From the NCBI GenBank assembly GCA_934488695.1, contig CAKSSH010000023.1, positions 1-24,948 on the forward strand: 24,948 nucleotides of DNA. The letters are read 5' to 3'. The position numbers and the translations under genes were made by a program. How positions within the stretch are numbered: position 1 is the first letter of the stretch; every line of letters begins with the position of its first letter. Shown here piece after piece: positions 7,620 through 15,250 of this stretch. Source of the DNA: an uncultured Oscillospiraceae bacterium (GTDB lineage Bacteria; Bacillota; Clostridia; Oscillospirales; Ruminococcaceae). The notes beneath the pieces were generated by a model that saw only the letters and a list, made by a program, of their open reading frames with translations, had not been told where the DNA came from and made no database searches.

Positions 7620-7810
7620 TTAAATTCCCCTCTCATCGTGTCGCTTTAACGCATTTACCGCCCGACAACGGTGCGAAAATTTTAAGGCGCGACGAATGGA
7701 TCTCCCCCCTGCCGGTGCCTTTGCAGTCCCGCTCGAACTGAGCATAAAGGGCATTTTTGCCACGCTGCATAGCAATATCCGGGAAGCGATTTGGGGCGAT
7801 ACTCTTATTA
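7620..7810 (-). other. Leader region of the glycosyltransferase cassette
   Basis: About 185 bases lie between the inferred transcription start (near 7804) and the TTG start. A 60-codon minus-strand frame (7633-7815) crosses it, but its ATG sits inside the -10 element, so it would not be carried on this transcript. No riboswitch fold or terminator-like hairpin was recognised. Confidence 0.45.
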
Positions 7811-7839
7811 ATCATATCATACTCCCCTCAAAATGTAAA
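7811..7839 (-). promoter_or_regulatory. Sigma-A promoter of the glycosyltransferase cassette
   Basis: Read on the minus strand: TTTACA (7839-7834), a 17-base spacer, and TATGAT (7816-7811). It is about 190 bases upstream of the first cassette gene. Confidence 0.65.
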
Positions 7840-7893
7840 GGGAAAAAACTTCCCCGGTCGGCCGGCTCCCGCCAAACCGGCTATTTAAAAATA

Positions 7894-7922
7894 TTGACGA
7901 ATAACTTGTTTTATATTAAAAT
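7894..7922 (+). promoter_or_regulatory. Sigma-A promoter of the sugar isomerase gene
   Basis: TTGACG (7894-7899), a 17-base spacer, and TAAAAT (7917-7922), about 50 bases before the start codon. It diverges from the glycosyltransferase promoter. Confidence 0.7.
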
Positions 7923-7978
7923 GTTCCTAAAGCTGTGCTGTTCTATGCACAAAAGGCAGCAAGGAAAGGGATGGTTTC

Positions 7979-8842
7979 ATGAAAATTTCAACGCTGATAG
8001 GAGATATTGCTCCGGTTATAGGCGAGGAAAAAGCAGTGGAGTATGTGGCAAAAGCAGGCTTTGACGCATGGGATTTTTCTATGTTTGCCATGTGCAAATA
8101 TGATTGGGAAACCGGTTCGCTGTTTGAAAACAATCATCCGCTCACAGGAAATCAATACCTTGCGTTTGCACGCAAGCTCAAAAAAATCGGTCTGGATAAC
8201 GGTATTGTCTGCAACCAGTCGCACGCGCCGTTTCCCTCCTCTTGCCCGGAGATACGTTCCTATTTCAAGCGCGCAATAGAATGTACCGCCGAGGCGGGCG
8301 GCAGCCTTTGCGTCATCCACCCAGACAACAATAAATCCGCGCAGGAAAATGCCGAAATGTTCTTGGAGCTTCTTCCTTTTGCAAAAGAACAAAAGGTTAA
8401 GATCGCCACCGAGAATATGTGGAACTGGAACAAAGAGAAGGACGAATCGTCGTTTGCCGCCTGCGCCACATCCGAAAGCTTTGTCGAGCATATTGATACG
8501 GTAAAGGACGATTATTTGGTCGCCTGCCTTGACATCGGCCATGCCGAAATGAGGGGCTCGGGATCGGGTGCTGTCCCGATGATCCACGCCCTCGGAAACC
8601 GCTTGCAGGCGCTTCATATTCACGATAACGATCGATGGCACGATTCCCACCAGATTCCGTTTTCAATGTCCATTGATTTTGCGCCTATCGTAAAGGCCTT
8701 GAAGGATATTGACTACAAGGGCTGGTTTACGCTTGAGGCGGACAGGTATTTAAAAGATTTTAATGCCGATAATATATTTGACGGGATTTTGGACTTACAA
8801 CGTGCCGCAAGAAAACTTGCGGATATGTTTGAAAAAGCATAA
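7979..8842 (+). CDS. Sugar phosphate isomerase/epimerase (xylose isomerase-like TIM barrel)
   Basis: A 287-residue cytosolic TIM-barrel protein of the AP-endonuclease-2/xylose-isomerase-like family. The metal-binding set of such isomerases is visible: E145 (IATEN), D185 and H188 (LDIGH), H213/H215 (HIHDND) and E253 (TLEADRY). These enzymes interconvert ketoses, inosose or uronate derivatives; the precise substrate cannot be told. ATG 7979 has AAGGAAAGGG 8 bases upstream. The gene stands alone between its own promoter and the hairpin at 8932-8980. It lies next to the sugar-acid operon but is not part of it and looks closer in base composition to the chromosome on the left. Confidence 0.85.
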   Translation: MKISTLIGDIAPVIGEEKAVEYVAKAGFDAWDFSMFAMCKYDWETGSLFENNHPLTGNQYLAFARKLKKIGLDNGIVCNQSHAPFPSSCPEIRSYFKRAIECTAEAGGSLCVIHPDNNKSAQENAEMFLELLPFAKEQKVKIATENMWNWNKEKDESSFAACATSESFVEHIDTVKDDYLVACLDIGHAEMRGSGSGAVPMIHALGNRLQALHIHDNDRWHDSHQIPFSMSIDFAPIVKALKDIDYKGWFTLEADRYLKDFNADNIFDGILDLQRAARKLADMFEKA

Positions 8843-8931
8843 AGCAAAAACGATCTCAAAATACAGGCGAAAAAGTTATTTTGGCCGCTGCGCCTCTTTG
8901 TCGGCTTCGGCCCGAAATGCAAATCAACATC

Positions 8932-8980
8932 AAAAAGTGCCTGACTCCACCGCGTTTTTTACGGAGGAGTCAGGCACTTT
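8932..8980 (-). terminator. Terminator of the sugar-acid operon, probably bidirectional
   Basis: A perfect 15-bp stem (8934-8948 with 8966-8980) is extended by an A-A mismatch and 3 more pairs around the loop 8953-8961. On the minus strand it is followed by TTTTTG, ending the operon about 38 bases after the dgoK stop. On the plus strand it is followed by CTAAT and could also end the isomerase transcript. Confidence 0.85.
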
Positions 8981-9017
8981 CTAATAACTGTTTCAGCAGT
9001 ATTTCCGATAAGCTTCA

Positions 9018-9977
9018 TCAATAAGAGCTGCTGCACAGACGGCAATTCTTTGACATCTCCCCAAACTCATATATCTTTACCATACCAAGAGCTGTAGCAA
9101 TGCTCGCCCTTTCATCCGGAACAAGAATTATTTCCTTATCACAAATCTGCTTTAACAATTCATACATAGCATTTTTAATTTGCGTTCTTCCGCCTATAAC
9201 GACCTTATTAAGCGTATTGTCGGTAATTCGTTTGATCTCAGGCTGCAAAACAACTCCAAGGAAGAAACTATACGCTTGTTTATCTGTCGCTTGAAATATA
9301 TTTTTAAGAACACGAGTCTTAAACAGAGCCTCGTTCATGCCAAAAGTTTTACAGAAATTATATCCATCGAGCAAAGAGACATCATCCAGCTGATCCTGCT
9401 CCAGTGAGACAGAATTTTTAAGAATAGTATTACAAGCCAGAGCAGATATCATCTCTCCTGTAAGCATCGTGTGAAAATCGCATATTCTACCATTAGAATC
9501 AACCTGTATTATTTTGGAATGTGACCCCGGCAATACATAGAGGCAGTCATTAGAACCGTAATCTTTCAATCCAACAATTTCCGTTTCCTCCCCGCGCATC
9601 ATATCAGTTCCTTCTAATGTACCGTCCGAAACTTTTACGCCTGGAACAAAAGCAAACGGTATCGGAGATATGCTGTCAAGGGTAACCTCACAGATCGCGT
9701 TATGAAGCTCCTTAATTCCGGCCGGTGCTGCTATATGCGGAAGATTGTACAAACCAAGTTCTGATGTTATCATGCCAGAAGCAAGAATTCTTTCAATCCC
9801 CCTATGCTTGCCTAAATCAGAAATTGCTTTTTTTATTTCCAAAATTAAAAATTTATGATTATCAATTCCTGCTTTTGCTCCTATAGGCAGCTTTATAGTT
9901 TCTATTACAGTAGCATTCTTCATTAGGCGCAGCCTTGTGTTGGTAGTTCCGCCATCAATTGTAATATAACTCTTCAT
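9018..9977 (-). CDS. dgoK: 2-dehydro-3-deoxygalactonokinase (DgoK family)
   Basis: A 319-residue sugar-acid kinase of the DgoK family, phosphorylating a 2-keto-3-deoxy aldonate on C6 with ATP before aldol cleavage. Signatures are the N-terminal phosphate loop DGGTTNTRLRL (8-18), the central GSHSKII (about 149-155) and TGEMISALACNTIL (about 169-182). It is the last gene of the sugar-acid operon, with one base between the stop of the aldolase gene and its ATG, and AAGGA 8 bases upstream inside that gene. The pair with a KDPG-type aldolase is the classic second half of the De Ley-Doudoroff pathway. Whether the sugar is galacto- or gluco-configured is not shown by sequence. Confidence 0.9.
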   Translation of the reverse strand: MKSYITIDGGTTNTRLRLMKNATVIETIKLPIGAKAGIDNHKFLILEIKKAISDLGKHRGIERILASGMITSELGLYNLPHIAAPAGIKELHNAICEVTLDSISPIPFAFVPGVKVSDGTLEGTDMMRGEETEIVGLKDYGSNDCLYVLPGSHSKIIQVDSNGRICDFHTMLTGEMISALACNTILKNSVSLEQDQLDDVSLLDGYNFCKTFGMNEALFKTRVLKNIFQATDKQAYSFFLGVVLQPEIKRITDNTLNKVVIGGRTQIKNAMYELLKQICDKEIILVPDERASIATALGMVKIYEFGEMSKNCRLCSSSY

Positions 9978-9978
9978 A

Positions 9979-10632
9979 TCAACATTCCTTAACTACTGAA
10001 ACATATTTCTTGGCAAGAGCAGTTAACCCATTAAAATCGTTATTTTCCAAAAGCTTTTTGTCTACAATATTGCCGCCAATACCGAAACCACAAACTCCCG
10101 CACGGAGGTAACTCACCATGTTAGAAACATCGACGCCGCCCACAGCAAGAAGTTTTATATTGGACAATGGTGCTCTAATCGCCTTTACATATTCAGGGCC
10201 AAGACTTACGATAGGAAAAATTTTCACAAAATCAGCTCCACTTTTATGAGCAAGAGAAATTTCACTCGGGGTCATCGCACCAGGTATTGAAATCATTTGC
10301 AATTCTTTCGTTGCTTTTATCAGCTCCGGAACCGTATCCGGCGATATGATAAACTCACCCCCGGCTTGCTTGGTAAGTTCAAGCTGAGCCATTGTCAGAA
10401 CCGTGCCAGCACCAATATGCATTTCCTTTCCAAAATGCTTTTTCAGTAAATCTATATTGTTGGCAGTTTCAATATCACTTATGCTTTTATCCGCACTATA
10501 TGTAACCTCAAGCAGCCGTATGCCGCCATCGTACATCGCCTTAGCAAGAGGAATCAGTTTTTTTGAATGCACCCCTCTTACTATAGCAATAATTTTTTTG
10601 TCCTCAATTGCCTTTATAACAGCATTTTCCAT
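9979..10632 (-). CDS. eda: KDPG/KDPGal-type aldolase (Eda/DgoA family)
   Basis: A 217-residue class I aldolase of the KDPG/KHG family, splitting 2-keto-3-deoxy-6-phospho sugar acids into pyruvate and glyceraldehyde 3-phosphate. Schiff-base Lys137 lies in ADFVKIFP; the acid/base glutamate is E42 (LLEVTY); GAGTVL (74-79) and SIPGAMTP (115-122) are conserved substrate loops. Length is normal. ATG 10632 is 6 bases after the stop of the metallo-hydrolase gene; dgoK follows after one base. Family members differ in epimer preference, so KDPG against KDPGal stays open; the DgoK partner favours KDPGal or a general KDG route. Confidence 0.92.
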   Translation of the reverse strand: MENAVIKAIEDKKIIAIVRGVHSKKLIPLAKAMYDGGIRLLEVTYSADKSISDIETANNIDLLKKHFGKEMHIGAGTVLTMAQLELTKQAGGEFIISPDTVPELIKATKELQMISIPGAMTPSEISLAHKSGADFVKIFPIVSLGPEYVKAIRAPLSNIKLLAVGGVDVSNMVSYLRAGVCGFGIGGNIVDKKLLENNDFNGLTALAKKYVSVVKEC

Positions 10633-10638
10633 GATTTA

Positions 10639-11322
10639 TCACTCACCAAAAACAATTTCTTTATATACTGTTGGTATAACTTTGTTTTTTGCAGCAAAAC
10701 AATTAGGATCAATCGAATCGAACATGCCGAAATGCAATGGAACTGCGTATTTAGCCCCACAAGCACTGGCAAATCTTGCCGCATCTGTCATGTTCATATT
10801 GTTCCCAAAGCCGTTTACCGGAAGAAATACTGCATACATATCCTCGGGCAGTGATTTAAAAATATCCGCATTGTACAAGGTGTCTCCGGTCACATAGTAT
10901 TTGCGTCCCTCACTTTCAATCAACACACCAAAAGCCGTATTTTCGGAATGATACGCCTTCACCCCGGTAAAACGAACCCCCTTTTCCGTCCACTCTGTAC
11001 CATCCTTGAAAATGATATAATCATTGGTTCTTCCCCCAAGCGCCTTAACGGATTCATGTGCATTTTCCGATAAAAGGACTTTAACCTTTGTCGTGCCATT
11101 GATGAAGAACGGCAATGTCTCTGGGTCAGTATGATCGAGATGGTTATGCGTCAATACGAGAACATTCGGCCTGATTTCCAAAAACTCTTTCCGTACAGGG
11201 ATTCTTCGACTGAGGTCAGGATTGTATTTCTCACATATATTTGAAAAATACGGATCAACCATTATTTTTATCGTCTCTGTTTCGAAAAGAAGTCCCGCCT
11301 GCCCAAGCCATGTTATCCTCAT
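10639..11322 (-). CDS. MBL-fold metallo-hydrolase, UlaG/UPF0173-like (possible sugar lactonase)
   Basis: A 227-residue metallo-beta-lactamase-fold hydrolase. The zinc motif THNHLDH (58-64) gives H59, H61, D63 and H64; TGDTLY and VPLHFGMF supply the other ligands. The opening MRITWLGQAGLLFET is typical of UPF0173/UlaG-like proteins, some of which open sugar lactones. Between an SDR dehydrogenase and an aldonate dehydratase a lactonase role is sensible, but this is inference. ATG 11322 is chosen: one base after the SDR stop, the same spacing as the next gene pair, and it gives the family's usual length. An in-frame ATG at 11334 is the alternative. Confidence 0.82.
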   Translation of the reverse strand: MRITWLGQAGLLFETETIKIMVDPYFSNICEKYNPDLSRRIPVRKEFLEIRPNVLVLTHNHLDHTDPETLPFFINGTTKVKVLLSENAHESVKALGGRTNDYIIFKDGTEWTEKGVRFTGVKAYHSENTAFGVLIESEGRKYYVTGDTLYNADIFKSLPEDMYAVFLPVNGFGNNMNMTDAARFASACGAKYAVPLHFGMFDSIDPNCFAAKNKVIPTVYKEIVFGE

Positions 11323-11323
11323 A

Positions 11324-12088
11324 TTAATATCCATACCTCTCTCTCTTATCCGAAACAAGGCAAGCCCCATTATCCGCAAGAATTGTAGCACCCGTTATCG
11401 ATGCCGCTGCATCCGATCCCAAAAAGACCGCAATCTTCGCTATTTCTTCAACTGTTGCCCACTTTTTCAAAGGAATTTTATAATAAGTTTCATCTTTTGC
11501 TGCCAATCTTGCAGCTCCTGTATCCGTCCAACCAGGAGCAATTGCATTCACTCTTATTCCATATTTAGCAAGCTCTATAGCTGCATGACGAGACATTTTT
11601 TCAGCCGCAGCCTTTGCCGATGCATACACAGCTACATCGGCAAAATGGGCGGTTACATTATTGGATGAGATTAAGATGATGTTTCCATGTATATGCATAT
11701 CCGCCATTATTCTGCCAGCCTTTTGAATACAGAAAAATGCACCGCGGTAGTCCACTGCACATATTTTATCAAACAATTCCGGTGTAGTGTTCAAGAAATC
11801 GGATTTTTCGGTTATGCCAGCATTGTTTACAAAAACATCGAGCCTACCAAAGCGTGACAGAACCTCGTCAAACATGAAATCTATATCATTGATTTTGCTT
11901 ACATCAGCGCTGATTGCCAGTCCTTTTTGCCCGCACATTTCGATATTCTTAACCGTTTGGGCTGCACCGTCTGCGCTACCGTAATAGGAGATTGCCACAT
12001 CGTATCCAGCCTTTGCAAACTGAATTGCAATTCCACTTCCAATACCAGTTCCACCACCAGTTACAAAAGCAATTTTATTGCCACTCAT
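11324..12088 (-). CDS. SDR family oxidoreductase (probable sugar dehydrogenase)
   Basis: A 254-residue short-chain dehydrogenase with all classical motifs: TGGGTGIG (10-17) for NAD(P), NNAG (88-91), Ser141/142, and the catalytic Y155-x-x-x-K159 in YASAKAA. SDRs of this length in sugar-acid operons oxidise an aldose at C1 to the lactone, or reduce keto sugar acids; the first fits the adjacent lactonase-like enzyme. Its ATG overlaps the stop of the preceding truncated ORF (ATGA) and AAGGGA inside that ORF serves as its ribosome binding site, so translation is coupled. It ends one base before the metallo-hydrolase start. Confidence 0.9.
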   Translation of the reverse strand: MSGNKIAFVTGGGTGIGSGIAIQFAKAGYDVAISYYGSADGAAQTVKNIEMCGQKGLAISADVSKINDIDFMFDEVLSRFGRLDVFVNNAGITEKSDFLNTTPELFDKICAVDYRGAFFCIQKAGRIMADMHIHGNIILISSNNVTAHFADVAVYASAKAAAEKMSRHAAIELAKYGIRVNAIAPGWTDTGAARLAAKDETYYKIPLKKWATVEEIAKIAVFLGSDAAASITGATILADNGACLVSDKRERYGY

Positions 12089-12324
12089 TCTATCACATCC
12101 CTTTTAATGTTTATGGTTTTTCCTATTTCATAAACGCCCTCGGGAAACACAACTACGTCATTGGGATTATCGTCAATCGCCCGCTGTATTCTTCCGGCAT
12201 CATCCGTTTCACCGACAACTCTATTATAAGAATTCGCATTTACGCCTTCAAAATCAAAATTCATAGCCGTGATTTCCTTCCTATCATGGTCATTTGCAGG
12301 TATGCCCTAATGTTTGAAATTCAT
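12085..12324 (-). pseudogene. Truncated right-handed beta-helix (pectate-lyase-like) ORF with in-frame stop
   Basis: An open stretch from ATG 12264 to TGA 12085 encodes 59 residues. The segment GETDDAGRIQRAIDD, then VVVFPEGVYEIGKTINI, is the N-terminal signature of pectate-lyase-like/GH28 beta-helix proteins (compare the usual GxTDDTxAIQxAI and FPxGTY). These are normally several hundred residues, so only the first turn remains. In the same frame 20 codons upstream lies another ATG (12324) with AGAGGAG about 9 bases before it, giving MNFKH, then an amber TAG (12309-12307), then GIPANDHDRKEITA leading into 12264. The ORF keeps good ribosome-binding sequence and still couples to the SDR gene. 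Most likely a decayed gene; translation of the 59-residue peptide remains possible. Confidence 0.65.
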
Positions 12325-12349
12325 AACAACATTCTCCTCTTTTCGGAAC

Positions 12350-13267
12350 TTAATTCTCTTTTTTCCATCCGTATCTCGCGGCCATTTCATCGTAAAACTC
12401 ATCAAACAGCCTGTCAAAGTACTCGTCAGTATCATATGATGGCTTACGGCAATAATCGCATGCTATTATGCCTCTTCTTTTGAGAATTCTTTTTTCAAAA
12501 GAGATAATCTGCTCAACATTTTGTCTTATATGGTTCAGCATAGGTAAAAGCTTGTTGTGAAGGTCAATTGCCTTTTCACGGTCACCGCCGACATAGCTGT
12601 GATATATATCCAAATAGACATCATACATGGAGCATCCCGGCATGGCGCCCACGACTCCTCGGTCCATGCACTCTATCAATTGAAAACCTGCATTACCAAC
12701 AAATATCTTCATTTTTCCGTCCGTGAGTTTCATAAGATTTGTTACATAAGGACCGGCCGGCTTACACTCAATTTTATAGTAGATCATATTCGGGCACTCT
12801 CTTTCAAGCCGGCAAAATGTTTCCGGCGAAATCGCAACACCGGTCTGCTCCGGGGCATATTGCGCCATAATCGGAATTTTTACTGCGTTTGCAATTGCCT
12901 TCATATGCTCATACAAATACCTTGCACCGGGTTTCAAGAAAAATGGCGGTAGCAGCATAAGGCAATCCGCGCCAAGTGCCTCAAACTGCTTTGCACGAGA
13001 TACAGCTACTTCAGTTGAATGATCCGTAACGGATATAATGGTCTTTCCGCCGACCTCTTTTGCAGCCTTAACCGTAACGCGTGCCATCTTTTCACGTTCA
13101 GCATCACTGAGTTTATAATACTCGCCCGCTATTCCGAACAGTGTTACTGCCCCGCAGCCGCCTTTAACCAGTGTTTTCACAAGATTCTCAAGACTCTTGT
13201 AATCAACCTCACCGGATTCATGAAAAGGTGCTGCAATTATTGGGCATATTCCTTTAATTTCTGTCAT
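12350..13267 (-). CDS. DapA-family (dihydrodipicolinate synthase/N-acetylneuraminate lyase) aldolase
   Basis: A 305-residue class I aldolase of the DHDPS/NAL superfamily. Schiff-base Lys165 lies in YYKIE and the catalytic Tyr137 in AQYAPEQTG. The pyruvate-carboxylate motif, usually GTTGE, reads FGIAGE (44-49) here, unlike a housekeeping DapA. This and the location favour a 2-keto-3-deoxy sugar acid aldolase or dehydratase over lysine synthesis. A cysteine-containing tail (about 265-305) is longer than in DapA. ATG 13267 is preferred: AGGAGG is 7 bases upstream and overlaps the dehydratase stop; the TTG at 13270 is too close. It is the second gene of the operon. Confidence 0.85.
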   Translation of the reverse strand: MTEIKGICPIIAAPFHESGEVDYKSLENLVKTLVKGGCGAVTLFGIAGEYYKLSDAEREKMARVTVKAAKEVGGKTIISVTDHSTEVAVSRAKQFEALGADCLMLLPPFFLKPGARYLYEHMKAIANAVKIPIMAQYAPEQTGVAISPETFCRLERECPNMIYYKIECKPAGPYVTNLMKLTDGKMKIFVGNAGFQLIECMDRGVVGAMPGCSMYDVYLDIYHSYVGGDREKAIDLHNKLLPMLNHIRQNVEQIISFEKRILKRRGIIACDYCRKPSYDTDEYFDRLFDEFYDEMAARYGWKKEN

Positions 13268-13278
13268 CAAAATTCCTC

Positions 13279-14973
13279 CTAATCTCTATACTGCATATAT
13301 GTAAGGTCACAGCCTTCGTCCGCCTGGGTTACATTATCAATGAAGTTTCGCACAAAACCACGTTTTATGTCAGCATGTTCTTTGGGCGCAACCCGTTTCA
13401 GTCTCGCCTCTATCTCTTTATCTGGTACTTCGAGTTCTATGAGGTTGTGATCAACATCAAGGTGGATGATATCTCCGTCCTCTACTGCAGCGAGAGGACC
13501 ACCGATGGCACTTTCAGGCGCTACATGCAACACCTGCGTACCAAAGCAACCGCCTGACATTCTGGCATCGGTGATACGCACAAAGTCATTAATGCCCATT
13601 TTATTAAACTTCGGGGGCAATGGCATAAAATTTCCGTTTTCCGGCATACCCGGTGCTCCCTTTGGGCCATAACCGCGCAATACAATGACCGTATCAGGCG
13701 TTATGTCGGAATTATCATTGAGCAGATATTTCTGGCACTCTTCCAGATTATCAAAAACTTTCGCAGGACCTCGGTGATTCAGTAAATTGGCGCTTGCCGC
13801 ACTGCGTTTTATTACGGCTCCTTTAGGAGCAAGATTCCCGTAGAGGACTGCAATTCCACCCTTATCTTCAATAGGATCATCAAGAGGTCTAATCACTTTT
13901 TTATCATACGGCATATCTACATCCTGGAGATTTTCTGCTACCGTCTTTCCGCTTACCGTCAGACAATCACCGTTAAGCATACTCTCCATTTCCTTCATAA
14001 GCGACGCCACACCGCCAGCATTGTGAAAACCTATGCCGACATTTTCGGTTCCGTGTGGCTTCACATTCACAAGCACTGGGGTCTCCTTGCTGATTCTCTC
14101 AAAATCGTCAAGCTTAAGACTGATATTGGCCCTTCTCGCTATGGCAATGAGGTGGATGATCAAATTCGTTGAACCACCAGTTGCCATTAATACACGAATG
14201 GCGTTTTCAATCGACTTCTCGTTAATAATGTCAAGACACTTGATGTCTTTCTTGACAAGTTCAACTGCCTTACGGCCGGTTTCTTCACTCATACGCAGTT
14301 TTTCGGCCGATACACCGAGACACGAAGCTGAGTTTGGCAAAGCTATACCAAGTGCTTCTGTTACCGTTTGACATGTATTCGCTGTTCCCATTATCGGGCA
14401 GGCACCGGCACTGCCATACAAGCAGCCCTCATGTTTTGTCATTTCATCAAGTGATATCTTCCCAGATGTATAGTCATTATACAGATAAAAGCTGTCCGTT
14501 CCGCAAGCCAGTGTTTTTCCCTTGTAACTGCCAGGCAACATAGCGCCGCCGGGAAGATAAATTGTAGGCTTGTTTGCAGAAACAGCAGCCATAAGCTGAG
14601 CGGGAACATTTTTATCACATCCACCGATAAGAACCACCCCATCAAACGGATGCCTCTCTATGAGTTCCTCAGTTGTGATTGACAACAAATTTCTATATAC
14701 AAGGCTCGATATATCGAAGAAAACTTCACATATTGACATTGTGTTTACTTCAAGAGGAAAGCCGCCCGCCGCCCACACACCGCGTTTCACTGCCTCTGCA
14801 AGCTGGCGGAAATGCACATGTCCCGGATTTGTTTCTGCCCATGTATTAATGATTCCAATAATGGGCTTTTCAATATCCGCGTCTGTATAACCCATGGATT
14901 TTAACAATGCGTTTCTGAGCATACCGGTTCTGTCGCCTCGTTTTTTCCACTTAGCCGAATAGTTGTTATCCAT
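13279..14973 (-). CDS. IlvD/Edd-family dehydratase, probable sugar-acid (aldonate) dehydratase
   Basis: A 564-residue iron-sulphur dehydratase that would remove water from an aldonate to give a 2-keto-3-deoxy acid. Visible motifs: GGCDKNVPAQ (C119 cluster ligand, K121 in the place of the carbamylated metal lysine), GACPIMGTANTCQ (C192), and DARMSGG with the catalytic Ser473. At the place where [2Fe-2S] members have PCN the sequence reads NPGH (50-53), and C82 (SICEVFF) is the next cysteine. Branched-chain biosynthesis genes are absent and DgoK, aldolase and AraC genes adjoin, so a catabolic role is preferred over IlvD. ATG 14973 follows AGGAGG by 10 bases; the in-frame ATG at 15000 lacks such a site. 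First gene of the operon. Confidence 0.88.
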   Translation of the reverse strand: MDNNYSAKWKKRGDRTGMLRNALLKSMGYTDADIEKPIIGIINTWAETNPGHVHFRQLAEAVKRGVWAAGGFPLEVNTMSICEVFFDISSLVYRNLLSITTEELIERHPFDGVVLIGGCDKNVPAQLMAAVSANKPTIYLPGGAMLPGSYKGKTLACGTDSFYLYNDYTSGKISLDEMTKHEGCLYGSAGACPIMGTANTCQTVTEALGIALPNSASCLGVSAEKLRMSEETGRKAVELVKKDIKCLDIINEKSIENAIRVLMATGGSTNLIIHLIAIARRANISLKLDDFERISKETPVLVNVKPHGTENVGIGFHNAGGVASLMKEMESMLNGDCLTVSGKTVAENLQDVDMPYDKKVIRPLDDPIEDKGGIAVLYGNLAPKGAVIKRSAASANLLNHRGPAKVFDNLEECQKYLLNDNSDITPDTVIVLRGYGPKGAPGMPENGNFMPLPPKFNKMGINDFVRITDARMSGGCFGTQVLHVAPESAIGGPLAAVEDGDIIHLDVDHNLIELEVPDKEIEARLKRVAPKEHADIKRGFVRNFIDNVTQADEGCDLTYMQYRD

Positions 14974-15143
14974 AATGAGCATTCCTCCTATAATTCCCAT
15001 ACATATCCTTCTCTATTGCGATGATCCGTTCAATCAAGATCACAATCTGCATGTTCCAAATCCTGTTTTACGACATTGTTACACTCATTGCCAAAACCGT
15101 TGTTATCCATTTGCAAAGGCCATACTCCTTTCCTTTAAATATC

Positions 15144-15192
15144 CATGTTTATTCTACTACATTGTCCAAAAAACAAACAATAAATAAACATG
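15144..15192. repeat. Perfect 10-bp inverted repeat, candidate AraC-type operator
   Basis: CATGTTTATT at 15144-15153 and its exact reverse complement AATAAACATG at 15183-15192 are separated by 29 bases, so half-site centres are 39 bases apart, close to four helical turns. It lies between the two divergent genes, where an AraC-family dimer could bind both arms. Confidence 0.5.
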
Positions 15193-15201
15193 ACAAAAAA
15201 G

Positions 15202-15230
15202 TTGACAAATTTGACACATTGCACTATGAT
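15202..15230 (+). promoter_or_regulatory. Sigma-A promoter of the AraC-type regulator
   Basis: TTGACA (15202-15207), a 17-base spacer, and TATGAT (15225-15230). A second TTGACA (15211-15216) lies in the spacer and a TGACA at 15191-15195 precedes it, giving three TGACA copies within about 25 bases. The predicted transcript starts almost at the ribosome binding site (GGAAGG, 15237-15242). Confidence 0.75.
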
Positions 15231-15250
15231 AATGCTGGAAGGTGAAAAAC

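Larger units (their letters stand above)
14974..15250. promoter_or_regulatory. Divergent control region between the sugar-acid operon and its AraC-type regulator
   Basis: About 280 bases hold the araC-side promoter, a long inverted repeat (see 15144-15192), and a leader for the operon. No strong sigma-A promoter was seen for the operon side; TTGTTT, 18 bases, TAGAAT is the best and is poor, as expected for an activator-dependent promoter. The leader contains AAAGGAAAGGAG followed by short overlapping frames, one of 26 codons (15110-15030, starting MDNNGFG). Its first 12 bases repeat the start of the dehydratase gene. Confidence 0.5.

Noticed and set aside
7633..7815. A 60-codon minus-strand ORF with GAGGGG 8 bases before its ATG, just upstream of the glycosyltransferase cassette
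   Set aside because: Its ATG lies inside the -10 hexamer of a good sigma-A promoter (TTTACA-17-TATGAT), so the transcript would begin after the start codon; the protein resembles no family I know.
15030..15241. CcpA cre site or riboswitch in the sugar operon leader
   Set aside because: No sequence close to the cre consensus and no conserved riboswitch core was seen.
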